Assembly (NCBI GenBank): GCA_041612095.1
Contig: JBFJJW010000058.1
Span: 1 to 15,282 of the forward strand
Source: Solimonas sp041612095
GTDB lineage: Bacteria > Pseudomonadota > Gammaproteobacteria > Nevskiales > Nevskiaceae
DNA: 15,282 nucleotides
Direction of reading: 5' to 3'
Shown piece after piece: positions 1 through 6,181 of this stretch. Under the pieces are notes generated by a model. That model worked only from the letters and a program-made list of their open reading frames with translations, searched no databases and had not been told where the DNA came from. Position 1 is the first letter of the stretch, and the number at the start of each line of letters is the position of its first letter. The translations under genes were made by a program, and so were the position numbers.

Positions 1-2
1 CC

Positions 3-44
3 GATCGCGATTACGCGACCTTCACCATCAAGTACAACATCTGA
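3..44 (+). CDS. 3' end of an unidentified upstream gene (partial)
   Basis: Frame 3 reads thirteen codons ending in ATFTIKYNI and then TGA at 42-44. The alternation of hydrophobic and polar residues up to the last residue would suit the final beta strand of an outer-membrane barrel such as a TonB-dependent receptor. However, these proteins usually end in Phe or Trp, and thirteen residues cannot identify a family. The following gene starts only four bases after this stop on the same strand, so the two may be co-transcribed. Confidence 0.4.
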   Translation, partial: DRDYATFTIKYNI

Positions 45-48
45 GTCC

Positions 49-1107
49 GTGACCGCTACCCAGCCCCCCAAGCCCGCCAGTTCCGCCGTTCCCGAAGCCG
101 GTTCCAGTCTGGACCCCGGCGAGTTCCGCAAGGCGCTGGGTAGTTTTGCCACCGGTGTCACGATCATTACCACGCGGGGTGCCGACGGCACCCCGCTGGG
201 TATGACGGTCAACAGCTTCAACTCCGTGTCACTGAATCCGCCGCTGGTGCTGTGGAGCATTGCCCATAATTCGATGAATCTTGAGGCGTTCCGCCGGGCA
301 CCGCATTGGGCCGTGCATATCCTCAGCGGCGATCAGGAAGAACTTTCCGGACGCTTCGCGCGGCGTGGCGAGGACAAGTTCGGCGGGCTGGATACCGAGA
401 GCGGCATAGACGGCATTCCGCTACTGCGTGGTTGCAGTGCGCGCTTTCAGTGCAAGACCGCATTCCAATACGGCGGCGGGGATCACGACATCCTCGTGGG
501 CGAGGTGCTGTCGTTCGATCGCAGCGAGGCGGCACCGCTGGTATTCCACAGCGGCAAATATGCCCACGCCACCCGGCGTGAGCCGGCAACGGCCAAGCCG
601 CGCAGCGCCTACATGGCGGGCAGCTTCAACGAAGACTTTCTTGGCTACCTGCTCGGGCGCAGCCATTTCCAGTTCTTTGGTCAGATCCGCAAACATCTGG
701 CGGCCGAAGGCCTCAGTGACGACGAGTTCTACGTGCTCGCTTCGTTGACGTTGCGTCCCGTCACCACCGCGATCGAACTGGACGCGGGCATGGCCGCGGT
801 CCTCAACCACCCCAGCGCGGGCACCCTGCAAAGCCTGACCGCACGGGGCCTGGTCGCTGAAGGGCCGGTCGTCGCCGAGCGCAGCGAGCTGGAATACCGG
901 CTCACCGAACGTGGTCGCGGTACCGCCCTGCAGCTCATTTCCGCCGCCAAGGCCGTGGAACTGGCCTTGCTGGAGCGCCTGGGCGCTGAAGACGGGCAGA
1001 TCCTGAAATCGCTGCTCAAGCGTCTCCTCGGTACAGTCGATTCCGGCGCCGGTGCGATCTGGGGGGATGCGCCGACACTGCCGCAGCCGGGTAGCGGCTG
1101 GGGTTGA
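49..1107 (+). CDS. Flavin reductase with fused C-terminal MarR-like domain (two-component monooxygenase reductase)
   Basis: The 352-residue protein starts at GTG 49. Residues about 25-175 form a flavin reductase domain of the HpaC/RutF type: FRKALGSFATGVTIIT, the flavin-contacting GMTVNSF stretch at 51-57, and GDHDILVGEV at 144-153. Residues about 195-330 resemble a MarR winged helix: HFQFFGQIRKHL, then LQSLTARGLV followed by a wing and LTERGR. Family knowledge: the reductase C1 of Acinetobacter p-hydroxyphenylacetate hydroxylase has this layout, and there the MarR-like part binds the aromatic substrate and controls NADH oxidation. By inference this enzyme supplies reduced flavin to a separate oxygenase and is switched by the substrate. 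No oxygenase is in the window. A proline-rich tail follows the second domain. The gene is convergent with the EthD gene, 22 bases apart. Confidence 0.88.
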   Translation: MTATQPPKPASSAVPEAGSSLDPGEFRKALGSFATGVTIITTRGADGTPLGMTVNSFNSVSLNPPLVLWSIAHNSMNLEAFRRAPHWAVHILSGDQEELSGRFARRGEDKFGGLDTESGIDGIPLLRGCSARFQCKTAFQYGGGDHDILVGEVLSFDRSEAAPLVFHSGKYAHATRREPATAKPRSAYMAGSFNEDFLGYLLGRSHFQFFGQIRKHLAAEGLSDDEFYVLASLTLRPVTTAIELDAGMAAVLNHPSAGTLQSLTARGLVAEGPVVAERSELEYRLTERGRGTALQLISAAKAVELALLERLGAEDGQILKSLLKRLLGTVDSGAGAIWGDAPTLPQPGSGWG

Positions 1108-1129
1108 ACTGGCGACGCACTCGGCGGCG

Positions 1130-1834
1130 CTAGATCAGGGTGTACTGGCTGGTTGGCAGCACGTCGATCAGCTTCAGGTCCAGAAAGCGCGCGACGCTGT
1201 CCATCATGCGTTGCAGGTTGCGCTGGAATCTGGCCTCGTCGCCGGGAGCGTCGAAGAACACCTGCGGATCGGTCATGGCCGCCGCCGGAAAGCATTCTTC
1301 GACGATAGCGTCCAGTGGCGGCGCATCGGCACTCAGCGCACGCACGACGACGTTCTGCAGATACTCGAAAGTCGATTGCGTTTCGATCGCGACCGGGGTG
1401 TGGCCATCGTGCCAGCGCTGCAGCCACTCACGCTGCTGCAGGTGCGGCGGGCGGCGCAGCAAGGCGATCTGCGCGAAGCCCGCGGTCCGCTCTCCGCGCA
1501 GCGCAGGATGCAGCTGATTGCGCAGCGGTTGTGATTCGGTCACCAGATAGGTGGCATGGCGCTCGCAGTGCGCCTGTACCGCGGCATCACACTGCGCGCG
1601 CAGATCACGATTGGCGCTGTCCAGCCAGATCTGGAGTGCGGCATCCGGTTGATGTGCCAGGTGTTGCTGGCGCAGGCCGTGGGCGGCCTGTACCGCTGCA
1701 TCGCAGGCATTGAGGCGCGCCGAGCGCGCGCCAGCCGCCAGCAACTGCTCGGCGAGATCGGTGCGCAACCGGCCCACCCAGGCCTCGGTCTGAAGGCCGC
1801 TGGGGCGCCACAACAGGTAGATCAGCTTTTCCAT
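1130..1834 (-). CDS. EthD-domain protein
   Basis: The 234-residue protein starts at ATG 1834, with a modest purine-rich stretch (CGGGA) upstream, 15 bases after the SDR stop. The best family signal is in the second half: WLQRWHDGHTPVAIETQ (137-153), typical of EthD-like dimeric alpha/beta-barrel proteins. The first half (MEKLIYLLWRPSGL, then HLAHQPDAALQIWLDS) looks like a diverged copy of the same fold, so two ferredoxin-like barrels in tandem are likely. EthD itself is a small protein needed in a P450 ether-degrading system, and most relatives have no assigned reaction. There is no signal peptide, so it should be cytoplasmic. As last gene of a minus-strand set behind an SDR, it may act on or bind a catabolic intermediate. 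Confidence 0.72.
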   Translation of the reverse strand: MEKLIYLLWRPSGLQTEAWVGRLRTDLAEQLLAAGARSARLNACDAAVQAAHGLRQQHLAHQPDAALQIWLDSANRDLRAQCDAAVQAHCERHATYLVTESQPLRNQLHPALRGERTAGFAQIALLRRPPHLQQREWLQRWHDGHTPVAIETQSTFEYLQNVVVRALSADAPPLDAIVEECFPAAAMTDPQVFFDAPGDEARFQRNLQRMMDSVARFLDLKLIDVLPTSQYTLI

Positions 1835-1849
1835 CCCGGTATCCCGAGA

Positions 1850-2641
1850 TCAGGGCATGTAGGCGCCACCGTTGGCATCCAGCGCAGCGCCGGTGATGGC
1901 ACTGGCATAGTCGGACACCAGAAACAGCGCTGCGCGTGCGCATTCGTCGTCAGTAGGAATGCGGCCCAACGGGATCGTGGCGGCGACCTGCGCCTTCAGC
2001 GATTCCACCGGCACCTTGTGCTCCTGGGCCTGCCACTCCATGTAGCCCTGCACCGGCGCACCCCACATCCAGCCCATGTGGATGCTGTTGACGCGGATAT
2101 TGTCCTTGCCGACCTCCTTGGCGAGGTACTTGGCGGAGTTGGCCAGCGCGGCCTTGGAGGCGGCGTAGCCGGCTTCGCCCAGCGGCGGTACCTGACGCGC
2201 CGCCATCGTGTTGATCATCACGATGGCGCCGCCGCCCTGGCTTTTCATCTGCGGCAGCACCGCCTGCGTCAGCTTCAGCGTGCCGAGCAGATTGGTGCCC
2301 AGCACCGCGTTCCAGTCGTCGAGATTGGCGGTGGAGACGTAGTCCATGTCGCCGTGGAAGAAGGCACTGTTGACCAGCGCGTCAATGCGGCCGAACGCCT
2401 TGACGGTGGCGGCCGCCAGCGCGTCGCATTGCGCGCGGTCGGTGATGTCGGTCACCTGCTTCAGCACCTTGCAGCTTTTGCTGGCCGCCGCGATGCGCCG
2501 CTCGGCATCGTCGAGCTTGTCGGCTGAGCGGGCGCCTATGGCAACTGCGGCGGCGCCTTCGCGTGCCGCCTCGATGGCGAGCTTGACGCCGAGCCCGGGG
2601 CCGATGCCGGAGATGATGACGATCTTGTCTTTGAGCAGCAT
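1850..2641 (-). CDS. Short-chain dehydrogenase/reductase (SDR), atypical active site
   Basis: The protein has 263 residues, the usual classical SDR length. It starts at ATG 2641 behind the ribosome-binding sequence AAAGGGA. The Rossmann nucleotide loop is SGIGPGLG (11-18); D65 follows in VTDIT, and the usual NNAG is replaced by LVNSAF (89-94). The YAASK motif gives Y159 and K163. The catalytic Ser expected 13 residues before Tyr is Met146, preceded by Thr145 (INTMAAR). Relatives I recall with GIGPGLG loops have Ser-Met here, so Thr145 may take the role. R38 after the second beta strand hints at NADP(H) rather than NAD(H). The substrate is unknown. The 15-base gap to the EthD gene implies co-transcription. 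Confidence 0.9.
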   Translation of the reverse strand: MLLKDKIVIISGIGPGLGVKLAIEAAREGAAAVAIGARSADKLDDAERRIAAASKSCKVLKQVTDITDRAQCDALAAATVKAFGRIDALVNSAFFHGDMDYVSTANLDDWNAVLGTNLLGTLKLTQAVLPQMKSQGGGAIVMINTMAARQVPPLGEAGYAASKAALANSAKYLAKEVGKDNIRVNSIHMGWMWGAPVQGYMEWQAQEHKVPVESLKAQVAATIPLGRIPTDDECARAALFLVSDYASAITGAALDANGGAYMP

Positions 2642-2655
2642 GCTTACGTCCCTTT

Positions 2656-2672
2656 CGTGTTCACGCGTGTTC
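2656..2672. repeat. Tandem heptamer CGTGTTC x2 in the SDR leader
   Basis: CGTGTTC occurs at 2656-2662 and again at 2666-2672, one helical turn (10 bases) apart, and the pair contains the 8-base palindrome CACGCGTG (2662-2669). It is 15-31 bases upstream of the SDR start in the 98-base gap after the sulfotransferase. It could be a small operator. It is short enough to be chance, and no clear promoter accompanies it. Confidence 0.25.
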
Positions 2673-2739
2673 GTAACGGGACATCAACCGACGATGGCCC
2701 GCATGTTCATTGGATTGAGGCTTCGATGACGGTGGCGGG

Positions 2740-3906
2740 TCAGGCCGCTATGTGGCGCGCGCGGTAGTCGGCGAACTCGGCCCGCAACTGCTCGGCAGTC
2801 AGTCCAAACTGGCTGGTGTCGTACTCGTGCACGGCGCGGGCGCCGCGCCGATTGGCTTCCAGCCACTGCTGCATGGCACGTTCGGCCTCGTCGCCCAGCG
2901 TCAGGCCTGCCCAAGCGTAGATCTCGCGGACCACCTCCATCGGACGTTTGACGGTGTCTTCAAAGCGCACGTCGAAGAACGGCGCCGGGTTTGCGTCGCG
3001 CACCTGCATCGTGTGTCGAAAGGCACGCGACATCAGGTCGCTCCACTCGCGGCCGGCCGCGGTGGGATCCACATCGCTGCTGTAGATGCGCCATAAGGTG
3101 TCGAGAAAGCTGGCGATGGACGGGATCGTGTCGACCGGATCACGGTGCGTCTGAATCACCTTGACGCCGGGGAACACCTCAAGCAGCAGCTTCATCCGCA
3201 ACAGGTGATGCGGAGCCTTCAAGACCCACCGGTTGGCAGAGATGCCACGCTGCCGCTTCTGCCATTGCAGGAACTTCAGCATGCGCTTCAGATAGGCATA
3301 GGCCGGGCGTTCATCGACCTGCGACAGCCAGTTCATGTAGCTCGGAATGCAGGCGTAGGTGTTCATCGCCGCCATGAAGCTGTGCTCCATCAGCATCACT
3401 TCCTCATCAGCCTGGTCCGCATCCATCGGATGTATCGACAGCAGCTTGGGCATGGCCTCCACCATGACCTTGACCTCCGCGCGAGCCTGCTCGATGCGCT
3501 GGGTCGGTGCCTGCAGCGATTCGCCGGGAAAGGGCACCGGGTACCGCGACTCCCACCAGGGCATCGAATAGAACTGCGGGTCCTGGGCCAGCACACGCTG
3601 CAGTAGCGTGGTGCCAGTGCGCGGCAGGCCAACAATCACGATAGGCGCCGCCAGCAGCTCCTGCTCGATCTCCGGATGGCGCCGATACCAGTCCTCGATG
3701 CCGAGGCGATTGGTCAGCAGTTCCATGACCTTCTGCAGCAGCAGGCCGCGTCCAAACTCGGAGAGTCTGGCCTCGGACTCGAGGGCGCGGCAGAAGACGC
3801 CAAGGCCTTCCTGGAAGCTGGGGTCTCCAAAATCCGAGAGTCCGGTCTGCGCCTGCGCCGCCGCCAGCAGGGTGGCGGGATCAAATTGCATTGCAGGCGT
3901 GCTCAT
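2740..3906 (-). CDS. Sulfotransferase family protein (PAPS-dependent type)
   Basis: The 388-residue protein starts at ATG 3906, which shares ATGA with the stop of the preceding gene; the reading frame is open further upstream, but that stretch lies inside the DUF1214 gene. Residues 88-105 hold the 5'-phosphosulfate loop (VGLPRTGTTLLQRVL; PRTGTT at 95-100). THRDPVDTIPS (253-263) matches the 3'-phosphate-binding segment, and the LKAPHHL stretch lies at 229-235. Length and motifs fit the bacterial Sulfotransfer_3 family, which transfers sulfonate from PAPS to hydroxyls of lipids, steroids or other small molecules. No signal peptide or membrane segment is seen. Pairing with a DUF1214 gene in one translational unit suggests that both work on the same compound. 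The acceptor is unknown. Confidence 0.88.
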   Translation of the reverse strand: MSTPAMQFDPATLLAAAQAQTGLSDFGDPSFQEGLGVFCRALESEARLSEFGRGLLLQKVMELLTNRLGIEDWYRRHPEIEQELLAAPIVIVGLPRTGTTLLQRVLAQDPQFYSMPWWESRYPVPFPGESLQAPTQRIEQARAEVKVMVEAMPKLLSIHPMDADQADEEVMLMEHSFMAAMNTYACIPSYMNWLSQVDERPAYAYLKRMLKFLQWQKRQRGISANRWVLKAPHHLLRMKLLLEVFPGVKVIQTHRDPVDTIPSIASFLDTLWRIYSSDVDPTAAGREWSDLMSRAFRHTMQVRDANPAPFFDVRFEDTVKRPMEVVREIYAWAGLTLGDEAERAMQQWLEANRRGARAVHEYDTSQFGLTAEQLRAEFADYRARHIAA

Positions 3907-5012
3907 GCGGCAGCTCTCTTGAGTTCGGAGATCTTCACGACGCGGGTCACCGGGTCGACCTGCTCGGTTGCGCCTACCCAGCGCAGGCACATCGTGCCGC
4001 GATCGTGTCCGGCGGTTTCCAGCCAATTCGGCAGTCCGGGGTCGCGGTGAGTCAGCACCAGCGTGACGCTGCCGTCGGCGGCAAGCTGTGCCGAATGCTT
4101 GTTGAAATGCGCACGGTGATAGCGATAGTCCAGCGATTCCATCCACCAGTTGTTGATCTGCAGGTTCCAGAACCGGCACGCAGGGATGCGGGGCAGATGA
4201 ATCATCAGTGCCTCGTCATCCGCCAGCTGCCAATAGGAGTGGTAATAGACGATGTTGGGGTCGCCGCCGACGCTCTGGCACAGCGCCTGATCCGCAAGGG
4301 GTAGCTGATTGGGGTGTGCGAGGTAGCTCTGTGACCAGTTCGCAAACAGCGTGGCGGTGCCATTGACGAAGCGTGCCGTGTTGTCCAGCGAGCGCTGGAT
4401 GCGCTCGGCGGTCATCGGCGCAGGTCTTGCGTCATCGCTGCTGCGCGCGATGCTGAGCTGTGCCGCGCGCTCCTGGCTTCGATCCATAAAGGTCTGGCGC
4501 ACGAGCAGTGCATTGCTGTCGGCCTCGATGCGCACCCAGTTGCGGGCCTCGGCCGGTCGGGTGGCGCTGACGATGACTTCAAAGCGGCCATCGTCGTCGA
4601 GCAGCAGATCCTTGCCGTCGAGAAAGCCGGTCTGTTCCATCTTGCCGTTGCTTTCGTAGCCGCCTTTCTGGGTACCAAACGAAAGATAGGGAACGGTGCC
4701 CCGTGTGCCCCTGACCACATACTGATTGCGGCCGTTGATGCGCGCCATCTGGTAGAGGTTGTCCGGATTGTCGGCGCCGATCTTGCCGGTCTCGTGCGAG
4801 GGCGCAAAGAACGCCGGGAAGTCGGGGTCGGCGCATTCCAGATGCATCTCCAGACCGATGCGCAGCAGCCGGGTCAGATAGCGCCAGCCCTCGGCTCGGT
4901 CGAGTTCGCTGGTCGGAGCTTCCGCGCGCAACACCTGCTGGCCGGCGGCTTTCAGCGCATCGCAGAACTCTGCCCAAGCTGCGCCCGAGCGTACCTTGTC
5001 ATCAACCGCCAT
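3903..5012 (-). CDS. DUF1214-domain protein
   Basis: The 369-residue protein starts at ATG 5012, eight bases after AGGAGA. The C-terminal part (about 240-350) carries DUF1214 hallmarks: ADDEALMIHLP (264-274), CRFWNLQINNWWMESLDY (279-296) and DRGTMCLRWVGA (337-348). The N-terminal third (EGWRYLTRLLRIGLEMHLE, then NPDNLYQMARING) is typical of the longer members of this family. No catalytic function is established for DUF1214. It lacks an obvious signal peptide. It is translationally coupled to the sulfotransferase (ATGA overlap), and its own ribosome-binding site lies in a perfect inverted repeat. It is probably the first gene of the minus-strand block, because the gene before it (response regulator) ends 130 bases upstream. 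Confidence 0.85.
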   Translation of the reverse strand: MAVDDKVRSGAAWAEFCDALKAAGQQVLRAEAPTSELDRAEGWRYLTRLLRIGLEMHLECADPDFPAFFAPSHETGKIGADNPDNLYQMARINGRNQYVVRGTRGTVPYLSFGTQKGGYESNGKMEQTGFLDGKDLLLDDDGRFEVIVSATRPAEARNWVRIEADSNALLVRQTFMDRSQERAAQLSIARSSDDARPAPMTAERIQRSLDNTARFVNGTATLFANWSQSYLAHPNQLPLADQALCQSVGGDPNIVYYHSYWQLADDEALMIHLPRIPACRFWNLQINNWWMESLDYRYHRAHFNKHSAQLAADGSVTLVLTHRDPGLPNWLETAGHDRGTMCLRWVGATEQVDPVTRVVKISELKRAAA

Positions 5013-5017
5013 CGCGG

Positions 5018-5050
5018 CTGTCTCCTGTTCGTTCTAGTTGCAGGAGACAG
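5018..5050 (-). promoter_or_regulatory. Perfect 10-base inverted repeat covering the Shine-Dalgarno of the DUF1214 gene
   Basis: On the minus strand CTGTCTCCTG (5050-5041) is followed by 13 bases and then its exact complement CAGGAGACAG (5027-5018). The second arm contains the Shine-Dalgarno AGGAGA (5026-5021), eight bases before ATG 5012. In RNA this would fold into a 10-base-pair stem hiding the ribosome-binding site. As DNA it is also a plausible site for a dimeric repressor. The symmetry is certain; the role is inference. Confidence 0.7.
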
Positions 5051-5070
5051 TAGGGCGCTCAGGTCGACGC

Positions 5071-5091
5071 GGCTTCACCTGTTTGCAGTAG
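5071..5091. repeat. Copy 1 of a shared upstream motif (GGCNTCAYCTGTTTGY core)
   Basis: These 21 bases match 8184-8204 at 18 of 21 positions. The 17-base core TCACCTGTTTGCAGTAG differs from the other copy only by two C/T changes. It lies 59-79 bases upstream of the DUF1214 start codon, on the promoter side. It is followed three bases later by the 11-base palindrome ACCGTGACGGT (5094-5104). A common operator or promoter element is likely; which protein binds it is not visible. Confidence 0.5.
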
Positions 5092-5142
5092 CCACCGTGA
5101 CGGTTCGCGCTGACTCGCCAATGGGCTAGGTGACACTCAGAC

Positions 5143-6144
5143 TCAGACGAAGCGGCGCACCCAGGTTCGCAATGTTTTGATGCGATTGGCGAGGCCGGCG
5201 TTCTGTGAACTTGGTGGCGGCTCCGGCAGACGCTCCACCTCATAGCGTTGCGTCAGCTCGGGATGCAGCGCCAGTCGCTGGTGCTGGCGTACGGCGGAGG
5301 TCACGGCGATCTTGCACTGGCTGTCGTGGATCGGCTTGGTGATGAAGCGATAGATCTGACCTTGATTGATCAGCTCGATGGCGCTGCCCGCATCTGCACG
5401 CTCGGTCAGGATCACCGAAACCAGCTCCGGATGGTGCTGCTTCAGCGTGCCGATCAGATTGATGACCGGATGGTCCTGCACGCGCGTGTCCGAAACAATC
5501 ACGCCGATCTGCTCGCGCTCAAGTACGCCGACCGCCTCATCCATCGATTTGGCGCCATGCACATGGTAGTCGGCTCCCAGCACTGCCTGGATGCGGGGTG
5601 GCACGGCCGGATCGTCGTCGACCACGAGCACGCCAGCGGGCTTGGCTTTCACGCTGTCGTTTGCCGGTGCGGCCATGCCTGCCGCCGCACGCGCGCCCGC
5701 TTCGAGCGAGGGTGTGTTTTCTTCCTTCGTGGCCACCGCCTGGCTGACGCGCGCAGCGCCGACCGCGCGTTGCAGCGTCGCGGTGAGGTCATTGTTGGAC
5801 CACGGCTTGTTGACGAAGCGGAAGATTTCGCCCTCGTTGATCGAGCCGATGATGGCCGTCAGATCCGAGTAGCCGGTCAGCAGGATGCGCATCGCATTCG
5901 GGTTCAGGTCCCGCGCTGCGCGCAGCAGCTCGATGCCGGTCATGCCGGGCATGCGTTGATCGCTGACGATGACGTCGACCGCCTGGGTCTTGAGCAGGTC
6001 CAGCGCCTTCTGGCCGCTGTCTGCGAAAAACAGTTCGTACTGGCCCCGGAACAGCATGCGCATCGTTGTCAGCACACGCGGTTCGTCGTCCACGAAAAGC
6101 ACGCGCGCCTTCGCGCTTGGGGCAGGGGTTGTTTCCGTCACCAT
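5143..6144 (-). CDS. Response regulator with two tandem receiver domains and no output domain
   Basis: The 333-residue protein starts at ATG 6144, seven bases after GAGG. REC1 spans about 12-130: VLFVDDEP, phosphoacceptor D62 in VIVSDQRMPG, T90 in LLTGYSD, K113 in FVNKPW. REC2 spans about 170-290: VLVVDDDP, D219 in VIVSDTRVQD, T247, K270 in FITKPI. REC2 keeps the key acidic, Thr and Lys residues but lost the MPG loop after Asp. A charged, variable linker joins them. The last 30 residues (PEPPPSS, then RIKTLRTWVRRFV) form a proline-rich and basic tail. There is no DNA-binding, GGDEF, EAL, HD-GYP or phosphatase domain, so output must go through protein contact or phosphotransfer. It lies 37 bases after the kinase gene, as one operon. 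Confidence 0.9.
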   Translation of the reverse strand: MVTETTPAPSAKARVLFVDDEPRVLTTMRMLFRGQYELFFADSGQKALDLLKTQAVDVIVSDQRMPGMTGIELLRAARDLNPNAMRILLTGYSDLTAIIGSINEGEIFRFVNKPWSNNDLTATLQRAVGAARVSQAVATKEENTPSLEAGARAAAGMAAPANDSVKAKPAGVLVVDDDPAVPPRIQAVLGADYHVHGAKSMDEAVGVLEREQIGVIVSDTRVQDHPVINLIGTLKQHHPELVSVILTERADAGSAIELINQGQIYRFITKPIHDSQCKIAVTSAVRQHQRLALHPELTQRYEVERLPEPPPSSQNAGLANRIKTLRTWVRRFV

Positions 6145-6181
6145 GTCAGCCTCATCCTCGCTTCAGCACACAGGGGCCTGT

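Noticed and set aside
1556..2527. Long plus-strand open frame opposite the SDR and EthD genes
   Set aside because: Composition is His/Arg/Gln-rich with no family pattern, and it mirrors two convincing minus-strand genes. GC-rich third positions commonly create such antisense frames.
3907..4179. Upstream extension of the sulfotransferase
   Set aside because: It overlaps the conserved C terminus of DUF1214 in another frame. The ATGA overlap gives a natural start at 3906.
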